A stretch of 64,000 nt of DNA from Apostichopus japonicus (taxonomy: Eukaryota > Echinodermata > Holothuroidea > Aspidochirotida > Stichopodidae): positions 8,777,713 to 8,841,712 of the forward strand of contig NC_092574.1 of assembly GCF_037975245.1 (NCBI RefSeq), read 5' to 3'. Below the pieces are notes generated by a model. The model did not search any database. It was given only the letters and a program-made list of their open reading frames with translations, and was not told where the DNA came from. Of the stretch, positions 13,601 to 23,639 are shown one piece after another; positions within the stretch are counted from its first letter, which is position 1, and every line of letters starts with the position of its first letter. The translations under genes and the position numbers were made by a program.

Positions 13601-16600
13601 CAAAAACTGCGGTATAGGCTCCAGTTTGCGTATGCTACAGTGTGTTAGAGTAATAGTTTTTGTGCCCGAGGTAGAAAAGAAATCACGGATATTCTGCGAA
13701 TTCGCTCATGCCTGTTGTCTAGATAGACAGTTGATGAATTATGAGTCTTTCATAACTTCTTCAGGATATCGAATCTGGGAAACTATTTGTAAGGAGATAT
13801 GTGGGGTTAACTATTAATTGTCCAGCCAATGAAAGTCAACTTTTTACAGTGAGAAGAAAAGTAACTTTATTTATACTAACTGCATAAGTTGCAGACCCTG
13901 TAATGTCCAGCATGTTTACTGTTCAGGAAACGGGACACGTCTGCGATGGAATTACGATAAAACGACTGGCTGCCAGATGATGGGAAAGAGGACGCTATGA
14001 CTCTATCTGGGGAGACGACAACAAGTGTAATCATATGAATACATGTATAATATTAAGTGGACAGTAATCGAGTGTAAGACATTGTGCATACTTTACTGCT
14101 GGTCGATGGGACAGAGGACGCAACTAAAAAGACAACGAGATGTGTAAACACCGGCCCATGTGGCTTAAAACACACAGTGAATCATGCAGGGGAAATACAG
14201 ACTTCACTGGCTTGTCACATTCTTACTACTAGTTGATGTTACAGGGGATGCTATGACTCTATCTGGGGGGATGGCAGAAAGCCTAAACACATGACTGCAT
14301 GGTTTGAAACGTACAGTAAATCATGCATTGGAAATACTGACTTCACTGGCTTGTCACATTCTTACAACTAGCTGATGTTACAGGGGACGCTATGACTCTC
14401 ACTGGGGGGGGGGTGGTAGAGAGCGTAAACACATGACCGCACGGTTTGAAATGTACAGTAAATCAAGCATAGGAAGAACAAAGACTTTACTACTGGGGAC
14501 AGAGGACAGAATGACTGTATATATGGCAAAGACAATATGAGGTGTACAAAGTGCCGTGTGGAAGGTTGTCTAATATGGGACATTGTAAGACATCTCTGGT
14601 TACATTCTTATTACTGGATGATGTGACAAAGGACACAATGACAACAAACAAGGCAACAAACAGGAAGTTTACACACATCATCACATAGTGTGGAGTGGGT
14701 ATCAATCATATACAGGACTTCAGTATACAGGATATTATTACTGCAGGTTCTTTTACAATATCATGTAAACAAACCAGTGATTATTAGCACAGGGGCCCTC
14801 TAAAATCATCATACTGATTCTAAATGATATATTTCTCATCAAAAGGTTACTCATCAGTTTGTTATATAGTTAGTTAGAACTTGATTACGACGGATAAAAT
14901 AAGACTTAGTTTTAACGGAATTTGAATCTGTCGCATGAAATTGATTCTGTTTACTAAATCAGAACAAATATTAAACAACATTATCATGCAAAAGAATAAC
15001 ATCTTCTTTCCAAAAACAAATCAGCAGAGGCTCATTAAATATGCTGCATGGAAGTTCCTCGTTATTTGATGAAGTCATTAACTATGGAAACTGTCAGAAT
15101 TACCTGTAATGTAGGTCAAATCGAGATCGAACCCGTCACTTCTGTAACGTCTCTTGTTTTCCGATACCTGATGAGATGAGGTGATATGGAAGCATGTGAT
15201 ACTATCAACAGATTAAAGGGTGTGAAGACTCGCGCAAAAGAAACGTCTAATGCCAGTAATTTGACCTAGTTTCCAATGAGGTGTAACAGAAGTGTTAAAC
15301 ACCACCATCGATCCCAGAAAATACACACACAGCTTGCTACCGTCGGTACTTAGACACTAGTGTACAGTCAGTTCATACAGCTGCGGCCAATACCCACAGC
15401 ACGGTATACAAACGGTACAGCGATGGACATCTCAGGTCCAGCTAAAGATAACAATAAAGGTATCACGTTTCATTACTGTCTGCATTCTGTAGCGACACAA
15501 ACAAAACAACATTTGCAAGCAACAGAAAGTTAACTTTTTCAGATGGCCGCATGCGATTTGAGGGGAGTCTTCAATGCCTTTAACTTTATAACTTTTAGGT
15601 TACTTTCACATTTCACATCGAGATCGAACCCGTCACTTCTGTAACGTCTCTTGTTTTCCGATACCTGATGAGATGAGGTGATATGGAAGCATGTGATACT
15701 ATCAACAGATTAAAGGGTGTGAAGACTCGCGCAAAAGAAACGTCTAATGCCGGTAATTTGACCTAGTTTCCAATGAGGTGTAACAGAAGTGTTAAACACC
15801 ACCATCGATCCCAGAAAATACACACACAGCTTGCTACCGTCGGTACTTAGACACTAGTGTACAGTCAGTTCATACAGCTGCGGCCAATACCCACAGCACG
15901 GTATACAAACGGTACAGCGATGGACATCTCAGGTCCAGCTAAAGATAACAATAAAGGTATCACGTTTCATTACTGTCTGCATTCTGTAGCGACACAAACA
16001 AAACAACATTTGCAAGCAACAGAAAGTTAACTTTTTCAGATGGCCGCATGCGATTTGAGGGGAGTCTTCAATGCCTTTAACTTTATAACTTTTAGGTTAC
16101 TTTCACATTTTTCTCTCTTCTCTTTCCTTCCCTTCATCAAATATCTGTCTTTAATGATAGCAATTCTTCAAATGACATTTGCGCAAAGGGCTTCATGTTG
16201 AATATTACAGTTCTACTTGGATTATGAGCTGAAATGATCGGAATAGGTTCTGCCTGCGAGATCTAAACTTGCAGGAAACTGGAGAAAAGGAAATTTAATT
16301 CTTTGCATTCCTTTTACACTCTCTCTTGAAGGGACATGCAGTCTGCTATTGCACAATAGTCCTAGTATATTGTTAGGGGTTGTAAAAATAAACACAAGTG
16401 TACTTGTTATTGCTGGATTAGCCTAATTTAACAGGAAGGACGTAGACATGTGTGTATGAAAATAACAAGTATAACTGTATCAATAAACATTATCCTTTTA
16501 TGCTGATTAAGGTTTAGGGATGTTCTCAGTGTGTTACAAAGTGTAATTCTTTTCAGGTCAAGGAATGGGTAACCATAATACAAGAGTTCTAACTAACTCC

Positions 16601-19600
16601 TTCTAACATCTGACGACAGAATTGTTCGGTTGTGAGAGTCCAACCTGGACAATTGTATCTAAAAGACTTTCAAGGGACTGCAAATAGAAAGATGCCATCA
16701 ATGGCAAGAAAATTAAATAGTCCAGTTATCACTAATTACCATCCTTCTAGATGCTTTAGTTAAATGTCTTCTTTCACTGATGAGCCGAGCCAGCATAACC
16801 ACCCGTATAAACCGGCAGGCTAGAATCAATCTATGGAGGGAACAGATCAAACATTAACAGTTGCCAGTTAAACCGGCAGGCTAAAATCAATCTATGGAGG
16901 GAACAGATCAAACATTAACAGTTGCCACCTGTATAAACCGGCAGGCTAGAATAAATCTATGGAGGGAACAGATGAAACATTATAAGTTGCCACCTATCGA
17001 ATCAACCAGTTTATTCCTACAAAACAGTTCACAATTTGTTAATTGATAAAAAAAGAAAAAACTATTTACCAGAAGAGTACATCCACATTTCATAATCATA
17101 CCAACTTCAGCAGACAACCATCTTTTCAAGAATTATTCCATATTTTTATTTTTATCAATATTTTTGGGGGGACTAAATTTAACCTTTGATTAGAAATGAG
17201 TCAGGTAAAGACATGAGAAAGCAAACATTCTGTCTTTTAGCAAGGCACTGATGGTGAACCGTGAAGACATATTCTGTGGTGTTCTTACAAAGACTATTGT
17301 TAACAGACTTGTAAATAGGAGTACAACAGCATGAGTACCAATACTCTACTGTCTATTCGTACTAGTACAAATTACAAGCCTCTAAAACACAAGTACATGT
17401 AATTAATCTCTGCACTAGCATCCACAGGTTCCCCAAAATTCCCCAACTAGGAGTACTTAGATAAATCCTTCATCAGGGGAGTACAGGCAACTACGCTAGA
17501 ATACGAGTACACACTGTTAACAAATTATGAATATTAACGATAAAGCTCTCCCTCATCACGGCGACTGTTTCAAAAGTCAGAGCGCGTATCAACTGAGACC
17601 CACTTTATCTTTCACTTTCATAAATATCGATTACACTCACTTTCCATAGTCTGAGTTAGCGCCGGTAAAGTCTGCAATGATGTAAGTGAACGTTACGACT
17701 CCCGTGATTATAACAATGCACAGGTCCATTATATCCGGAAAAGGAGTGCGGAAGAACATACGTCTGAAAATGAGACAGAGGTATGAAAAAGACGTGATTG
17801 GAGTTGGTTGTACAAATAGTATTTTTTTATAACTTATATGAATTTAAAAGAGAATATGTAGTATTTCATTCCTGCCTTGGGCTATATCCCATCACCAAAC
17901 CAACCATATCTCCCCCCCCCCCCTTGATTTTTTCCGATCAAGAAATTTAACAACTTTGACAATTTTTTTCATTTCCTTTCAAATGATTGTTTACAGTGTA
18001 TACCAAAAGGAATTTTCTGGGGATATTACAATGAGAACAAAAACTTCATTGCCATGTAATAATTTCAATGAGCTGAAACCTGTATGTACTAATGTTGTCC
18101 TTATTTGTCCATTTCTGGTACATGCAAAATGGATCGATACAAAAATTGCCTACTACCAAGTCTTGTGGGTTAACTACATATTCGTCTCAAACTGTGACAT
18201 TCTTACAATTGTTTATTTAAAGGAATGCTGTATTGGCCCCAGATATACCACATACTCAAATATGGTCACATTTGGTCAACATTCTTAAAACTGTTTTTAT
18301 TAACACCTTGGAAGAAATGTACCTCACTGGGACATTCAGTCATCTTGTGTGTTCATTTAGAATGTCTGGGAACAATTTGGATAACAAAGACACCCAGGAA
18401 AGTACTTTTGAAAACTTTTAGCAATTATAGCGTGCTATAATTTGGGGCCTATACTGTATATACTACCTTTAATTCATTGTGAGACCTGCTAGTATTAATC
18501 CTGTGATAGTGAGGTTCATTAACTTGTTCTTATTATGAAGGCAAAGGTTACTATGCCTACTCGAAAGGAACTAAACAATGTACTCGTTTTTATCTGACAC
18601 AGCAGCGCTGCAAGGTTGCTAATTACTAAACAATGAGACCAATTGTTCCTTGCATTCCTACAGGTTTGTGTTGATCTCCTCCAACGAACACTCACCTTTG
18701 ATACTAAATGGCTTTATACACCTATAGTGTGTGACAAATATTAACTGTGACAGACCCCTCATTAAACAAAGTACTTTGAACCTGCTGTAAGTATAGATCT
18801 ATACACACACACACCTAGGGTAATTTGTGTAAGTCACAATATAGATAAGAAATAACACCAAATTCTCGGCTCTACACAAAACAGTTGCAGTTCAGTGTCC
18901 TTTCTTTAATCACATTAATTCCTTGCTGTACCTAACATAGCCATGTAACAGCTTGAGATTAAGGGGGAAAAAATTTGCTTTATTGTAAATGAGCATACCA
19001 TATATGAAAAGTGACCATTATTTAAATAATTTTGACAGAAACTTTGCAGTAAAACAAAATCTACTGATATTGAAACAACCACTGAAATTAATCATAGTAC
19101 AATATCCCAACACCCCCACCCCCAGAGCTAAATAATCAAATACTGACCTGAAGAGACACAAACCGTACCATCATTAGTGGTCAAGAACAACTTGCCCAAA
19201 GAGCTAAGGAAACATTGTTATTCCACTTGGACATTATGAGTCATTATCACAAACGTAATATTTTCTTTTCACGCAAAAAGCTTACAGCTTGGTCAAGTTT
19301 AAAGAAGACATCGTTGGGTCACGTACGCCTTGATAAATAAATAAATTTTTCTTGATCTATTACAATGTTTATTTCTGTAATTGAGATGGGTTTTGCAGAT
19401 GCCGGATCTAAAATATAGCACTTCTTAATAACATAATGACCTAAGTGATGACATTAGTTTCAGTGTTAACACACTGTTAACATTCAAACTTGAAAATACA
19501 TTCAGAAAGCAAACCAATAACAAGAGAAAGTAAAAGGTTTCATAACGGAGGGACTTTATAACATCAAAGATTTGATTTTTAAACTAGGATCCATCTCCCA

Positions 19601-22403
19601 AATCAAACAAGATTTCTCTTAGATTTTTTTTAGATTTGTTCTTTAAAGATCTCGGTCACCTAAGCCAGAGATCTCTCTGAGATATAAGCCAGAGATCTCT
19701 CTGTCATATAAGCCATTTGAAGCTCCAAGACATCATTTTTAAACTAGGATTCATCTCCCAAATTGAACAAGATTTCTCCTAGCTTTTTTTGAGTTTTTTT
19801 CTTTACAAAGATCTCTGTCATATAAGACAAAGATGTTGGGTTTCTGTCCCTCTATGATATGAAAGTTTACATAAACTTTACCCGTTAGCAAATATTCTGA
19901 GGCTTATCTCCACAAAGAAGTAGCACCAAATGGTCAGAGAAATAACATCATAAATTTCAATGGCTTTCTTGTTCTTTGGGTCAGCTGCAATATCGGCAAT
20001 GACGATAGATATATCCACAATGACAATGATCACACCCAGAATCCTGCAAAAAATAAAAAACAAATAAATAATATAATAATAAAATAATACCAATTATCAA
20101 ACATCAAAACTCTCGTTGTGGTAAGGTCTGATAAACGTAATGTTTTCCCCCCCCCCCATCTTTTTGTGATTTGTGAAACTGCTGTACTGGTAGAAATGTG
20201 GGCATAAAATTCAAAAAAATAATATCATACGAGGCAAACTAACTTTGTAATAATAATCGGCCTAGAAGGCAGATATTTTACGATGCTAAGACACGTATAC
20301 ATATATGTATGAGGGGGAAGCTGCATGGCCTATTACTTACAGTAAACGTCGAGTGGCTACACAATTTACAGGTCTTAGCTCATCCTGGAAATTGTTTACA
20401 ATTCGAAAGACCACTTCAAATGGGGAAGCTGTGGATATCTCCTGGATGAACAACCCACCTTTCCTTGGCTGGCCAGGGGTCAAACTCACGACCTCCCAGA
20501 TTCTAGGTTTCATTGTCTCTAATGCCCTCAACCTCTGCATCATCATACCACTGGTTCACATTTTTAGAAAAATCTTAACATTTATCTATCCAAAGTATAA
20601 ATACATTCTCTAGTGTTGTTTGGTGTTTGCTACCAGACTGTCAAGAATTCATGAAGACCAGATGCAGCACACAGGAAAACTTTCTTTGAATATTCACATG
20701 TGTGTCCCTGTTCTTCTCAGTGTTGTTATTTGTACACATCAAGTCAATAACTTTCAAAGAGTGATGGGGCTAACAACATGTTGGGTAACTTTAAACATGA
20801 GATTATAACACAGTGACTTCTGTCAGGAAATAACTGGTAAATTTACTCCAACACAAAATAAAGTAACACATTGTTTACAGACTTCTCTTTTCTATTTCTT
20901 TGAAACTAATGAGTACTGGTTTTTCAAGGCCTTTTCACAGAACTAAATAATATGGCAGACTTTATAATAATAACTTAGCTATTATATTGACTTTAGAACA
21001 CCCTTGAAAGCAAATTTAAAACTATTGGAATGGCCGCCTTCAATTGGAAACCGTTTACCAATTTTATGTTAAAGCACATAATTTGTTTAGCAGGTTCTTC
21101 TACAGCACCTGTCCCTTGTAATTATTTCATTTCATTTCATTTATTTCGTCTATACCAAAGAACAATAGAACAAAGTGGTATATAGTATAAACAGGACACT
21201 AGAAAAACAATAGTAGTTTATCGAGCTAGCGACCAAAAAATAACAAATAACAATGAAAGCAGGTAACAATTAAGAGTAGAGAAAAATAAACATGAGATAA
21301 TCAATACTCAGTCAGCGTAGTTTTCAATTAGTTGGGCTTTTAGTTTGCGCTTAAACGTTACATCAGATTTAACAGTTTTTATATCATTCGGAAGCAATTT
21401 CCAGGTTTTATAGCAGTAGTTATTCAAGAGTAATTTACCGTGTTTCGAGTGATGTCTGCTAACTGAAAAATGGGTATTATTCCTCGTAATTTAGCAACAG
21501 TACTGTCTAAGAACAGTTTGATCACACTTGTACAAAATCTCATAGACCCCTGCATGCTGTTAAACTTACCTAATGTAGAGGTGCTCCACAAATTTCTTGA
21601 CTTTTAAGCGTCGTTTCCTGTGAACGAGCATTTCAATAAATCAGTAAAAAGCAGTGTTTCAGTGTTATTGTTGTAATTGTTATTGTTGAGGATACTATAT
21701 TTCATGATGCAGCCTGTAGCATAAACATTGACTATTAATTGGGTGATCATCTCTTCATGAACATAACTATAATCTAGCAGTCAGGGGTCACCTTTCACTC
21801 TTGTCAATCAGGTTAATTATCTGGTTAAAGCATCTGCTTAATTGTTTATCCAATTTAACATTCTGAGCAAACCAAAAGAATTGTCCAGTCTAACATTATT
21901 GTCTATAGAAATGATATACTCCATATTAAATGAAAGTAAACTCTTAGATATATGGGCATGATAGTGGGATTTTTTTGTTTTAGAATGATTGTCTATATTT
22001 TCAGTACATTAATAAAGACTTTTTATTGAAAATAAATGCTGCACGTCATTTTCCGAATATTTGAACCCGATGAGAAATAACAAGCAAAATTCTAAAAAGT
22101 GCTCATATGAGAAACCTACGTATGTTTACTCAATTTCATATCTTTTAGATCTGGAATATACTGGATTTGACCGTTGGCTGGTATTCCAACGTCAAATGGA
22201 TCAACGCTCTCCATCACACTGGTGTGATTTATGGCATTTCCATTTATCTCCTTGCCTAGTTCCGGGTCTGGTTCGGAGAGAGTCCGAACATCTTGACTCT
22301 GCGGTGCGCTGATGTCCCCCATCGTCCAGTCTGCATCGTCGCTCGCATCTGCTGTATTGTTATCCTCGGATAGATTATCAAATTGTTCGTAAGGTGTTGT
22401 CAT
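4075..22403 (-). CDS. TPTE2: Voltage-sensing phosphoinositide phosphatase (VSP/TPTE family), multi-exon
   Basis: Membrane protein in which a voltage sensor controls a PTEN-like phosphoinositide phosphatase. Coding exons in transcript order: 22403-22130 (Met start, acidic N-terminus), 21617-21570, 20043-19882 (S1-S2), 17763-17641 (S3), 16830-16740 (S4), 15167-15104 (linker VSENKRRY), 14006-13881, 13478-13397, 13125-13037, 11992-11931, 11321-11241, 9576-9471, 7186-7089, 5834-5736, 4942-4872, 4210-4075 (stop TAA). All have GT/AG sites, and phases agree except at the first junction. The catalytic loop HCKGGKGRTG is split between the exons at 13037 and 11931, with Cys and Arg present. PIDDHNVP (WPD-loop equivalent) and GVQTPSQ (TI loop) are also seen. 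S4 reads [10 protein letters not shown]. The C2 domain ends in [10 protein letters not shown] as in TPTE proteins. The visible exons encode about 570 residues, close to Ci-VSP. Assignment to TPTE versus TPTE2 is nominal; the family is certain. Confidence 0.95.
4432..4680. repeat. Simple repeats (GA)n and (TA/TG)n flanking a SINE
   Basis: A GA-rich run at about 4436-4475 and TA/TG microsatellites at about 4600-4680 sit on either side of the truncated SINE copy at 4482-4586. Confidence 0.8.
4482..4586 (-). mobile_element. tRNA-derived SINE, 5'-truncated copy
   Basis: On the minus strand it reads gcatataaagcgggaggccc, then a B-box-like aagtttgaacccc, then tggaggctggaagt and ctctggattttccaac. 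The same order occurs in the fuller copy at 62021-62165. The A-box half is missing here. The tail runs into TATA microsatellite, as expected for this family. It lies in the last VSP intron region. Confidence 0.7.
5990..6930. repeat. Five-copy ~180-bp satellite in a VSP intron
   Basis: Units begin around gacaggcaaacaggaggg at roughly 6018, 6216, 6399, 6583 and 6760, with spacing 177-198 bases. Each contains ttttggccaaaatttgaa, then aaccaaatttggccaaaaaa, then a cagatgctcattttgaga segment. The array fills most of the intron between the VSP C2 exons at 5736-5834 and 7089-7186. The unit contains palindromic TTGGCCAA several times. Confidence 0.9.
7379..9100. repeat. 59-bp minisatellite with higher-order structure, about 29 copies
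   Basis: The consensus contains accaactgaactattacacc, tttcaatgcaccaacacatg and tacaacaccccatgag. Period is 59 bases, read for example from equivalent positions at 8101, 8160 and 8219. A rare variant (aaaacaatgacacatttcaa) occurs at 7861 and again at 8451, exactly 590 bases or ten units apart, with matching neighbour variants. The array lies in the VSP intron between the exons at 7089-7186 and 9471-9576. Confidence 0.95.
9803..10173. mobile_element. TTAA-flanked MITE, copy 1
   Basis: About 371 bp, starting TTAAAGGGTGTGAA and ending GCCTTTAG. It matches the copies at 15213-15583 and 15710-16080 over its whole length. The ends form imperfect ~27-bp inverted repeats (TTAAAGG..TGAAGACTC in the better copies). 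The right TTAA is mutated to TTAG here. TTAA target sites are typical of piggyBac-type elements; that superfamily assignment is inference. No coding capacity. Confidence 0.75.
13965..14665. repeat. ~135-bp tandem repeat that includes a VSP exon boundary
   Basis: The first ~40 coding bases and the acceptor of the VSP exon 14006-13881 (plus strand gacgctatgactctatctgg) recur in the upstream intron at about 14236-14258 and 14374-14396. More diverged copies lie at about 14108, 14500 and 14622. Units also share cttcactggcttgtcacatt and agtaaatcatgca. The array is therefore built from exon edge plus intron. Some copies keep a recognisable acceptor and others have lost it. Confidence 0.8.
15213..15583. 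mobile_element. TTAA-flanked MITE, copy 2
   Basis: The left end is TTAAAGGGTGTGAAGACTCG. The right end, read inward on the minus strand, is TTAAAGGCATTGAAGACTCC. The two form an imperfect inverted repeat of about 27 bases, with TTAA at both edges. 371 bp, non-coding. It lies within the 497-bp duplication. Confidence 0.8.
15710..16080. mobile_element. TTAA-flanked MITE, copy 3 (in the duplicate)
   Basis: This is copy 2 repeated by the 497-bp segmental duplication rather than an independent insertion: the flanks outside the element are duplicated too. Confidence 0.8.
16800..16995. repeat. Triplicated ~62-65-bp unit containing the S4-exon acceptor
   Basis: Three units each contain taaaccggcaggct, then a-taaatctatgg or atcaatctatgg, then agggaacagat and a cattaacagttgcca-like end. 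On the minus strand each carries the tract tctgttccctccatag followed by the first bases of the S4 exon (attgattctagcctgccgg). Only the lowest-coordinate unit runs into the real exon (16830-16740); the other two are intronic copies. Confidence 0.9.
18217..18472. mobile_element. TTAA-flanked MITE, second family, copy A
   Basis: 256 bp including TTAA at both ends. The left end is TTAAAGGAATGCTGTATTGG. The right end, on the minus strand, is TTAAAGGTAGTATATACAGT followed by ataggcccc. A near-palindrome AATTATAGCGTGCTATAATT lies inside the right arm. An inverted homologous copy is at 50880-51121. Intronic in VSP. Open frames across it are incidental. Confidence 0.75.
19560..19860. repeat. Local duplication in a VSP intron
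   Basis: Two related ~165-base segments share tttttaaactaggatycatc, tctcccaaat, caagatttctc and catataag with agatctct. They lie just downstream, in the sense of transcription, of the S1-S2 exon donor at 19882. No function is visible. Confidence 0.6.
20305..20550 (-). mobile_element. tRNA-derived SINE-like element
   Basis: On the minus strand a tRNA-like head is seen: A-box-like tgatgcagaggttgagggc, then ctgggaggtcgtgagtttga ending in cccc as the B box, about 50 bases apart. A non-tRNA body follows. The spacing of the two boxes is right for an RNA polymerase III promoter. The anticodon arm is not intact, so this is not a working tRNA. Intronic in VSP. Confidence 0.55.
21125..21545 (-). mobile_element. 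5'-truncated LINE remnant (C-terminal reverse transcriptase end and 3' tail)
   Basis: The minus strand encodes a typical LINE C-terminus including [15 protein letters not shown], then [20 protein letters not shown] and a stop at about 21314-21316. An untranslated tail ending in repeated ATGAA/GAAAT units follows at about 21125-21150. The W..LP..I..F+..LK pattern is characteristic of the region after reverse transcriptase in CR1/L2/Jockey-like elements. The truncated 5' end lies within about 25 bases of the VSP exon donor at 21570. Confidence 0.8.
21570..22130 (-). other. Unresolved VSP exon junction (probable missing small exon)
   Basis: The first coding exon ends at 22130 in phase 1 (TTG A|gtaaac). 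The next recognisable exon (21617-21570, encoding [14 protein letters not shown]) starts with one base before its first full codon, so it needs a phase-2 donor. Direct joining gives a stop within five codons. Every later junction is consistent, so a small exon of 3n+1 bases probably lies between 21618 and 22129. I could not identify it. An assembly error is the alternative. Confidence 0.6.
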
Positions 22404-23639
22404 TGCTTCACAAAAAAAGTCTGTTGAAGAAAGCAAAATGGTTTTCATTCAGTTAATGACAGGTTACAGATCACACATCACAATGAAATCCTTAACAGAG
22501 CCACTATTGAACATTTTGAATATTCCATCTGAGTCTCTTTTGGTTCGAACAAATAAAAATCTGAATAATGTGACATATATTTAAAAAAGTAAGATGCTAA
22601 ATGCTGACCTAAAGCAGGTTTTTGTTACTCTCATGATATAGACTTGGCTTTAAATCTACAAATTGTGTGCCGAAAATGAAGTTTTACCCAGTAAGTCTTT
22701 ATTGCTTTTTAACCCAATATGGTGCACTGTGCACAGTATTTGGAATATTTCAGGTTTTTCCCATAGTGGCACAAATAAACACCCACATGAAGTGTGCTTG
22801 TCTTTCTATCAATATTTTTATATACCAATAATGTCATGAACTAAATAGACGACACATGAGCTAGAATGCATAACAAAATTGGGCCATAGCCTTCGGGAAG
22901 ATACTTTTACAGTAACTGTACATATACTGCTAGCCTAATGTTTCAACAGAGTTTGAAAACGTGTGTAAAATTATGATTACATATAACTTGTCTAGTTAGA
23001 TAACCTACATTATAAGTCGAAGAATTTGCTTGACAGTGGGTCAAAATTAAAATAGCTAACTTGTTCAAAGTCTTAAATTTTAACTGAAAGTCCACCATAA
23101 GTTATTGTAAACTTGACCATGTAGCCTAACCAATTAAGACGAAGGAGAAGAATTTGAACATTACTTCCATTATAGGATCGAAGAAAAAACTAATTCACAG
23201 ATTTGATTACGACTTCCATTTGTCAACCCATGGATTTGAACTCGCCTCAGTTATTATCTTGAACTACTGTAGGTGTAGGCCTGGCTTATATGAAATACGT
23301 GAAACGGCACGGAAGTAGCGTTATTAACTCAGAAGTTACACTAACCTAATGATAGGTTACTGGAGGCCTAGCCAAAGTTATGAAGTTGTGCCTCCCGAAG
23401 TCCACTATTAGCTTGTAGATATCTTTTATTGATTTTATTAGGCAAAACAAGTTGTACTTACGAGTAGTTTCTATATCAAAATGAAAGTTAGACGCTTGTT
23501 ACTGGTTATTTATTATGAATCCGGAAAAGATAGTACCCTGTTCAGAGGACGTTACTGAATAACTTTGTTTATCAGCGGTGTGCCTGGATAAGAAATGTAT
23601 TGCGCAATCACATAGAGCATATACCCAGCATGTATTTTA

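Larger units (their letters stand above)
15120..16110. repeat. 497-bp near-identical tandem duplication covering part of a VSP exon
   Basis: Bases 15120-15613 recur at 15617-16110 with an offset of 497. I see essentially one difference (gccagtaat versus gccggtaat). The unit holds the first ~48 bases of the VSP linker exon, its acceptor, 45 bases of intron and a whole TTAA MITE. The upstream exon copy (up to 15664) keeps its acceptor but lacks the exon's 3' end and donor. Such identity means a very recent event or an assembly duplication. Confidence 0.9.

Noticed and set aside
17956-18440. Overlapping open frames of 62-110 codons
   Set aside because: They run through the TTAA MITE at 18217-18472 and its flank. 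A homologous inverted copy exists elsewhere and no protein similarity was seen.
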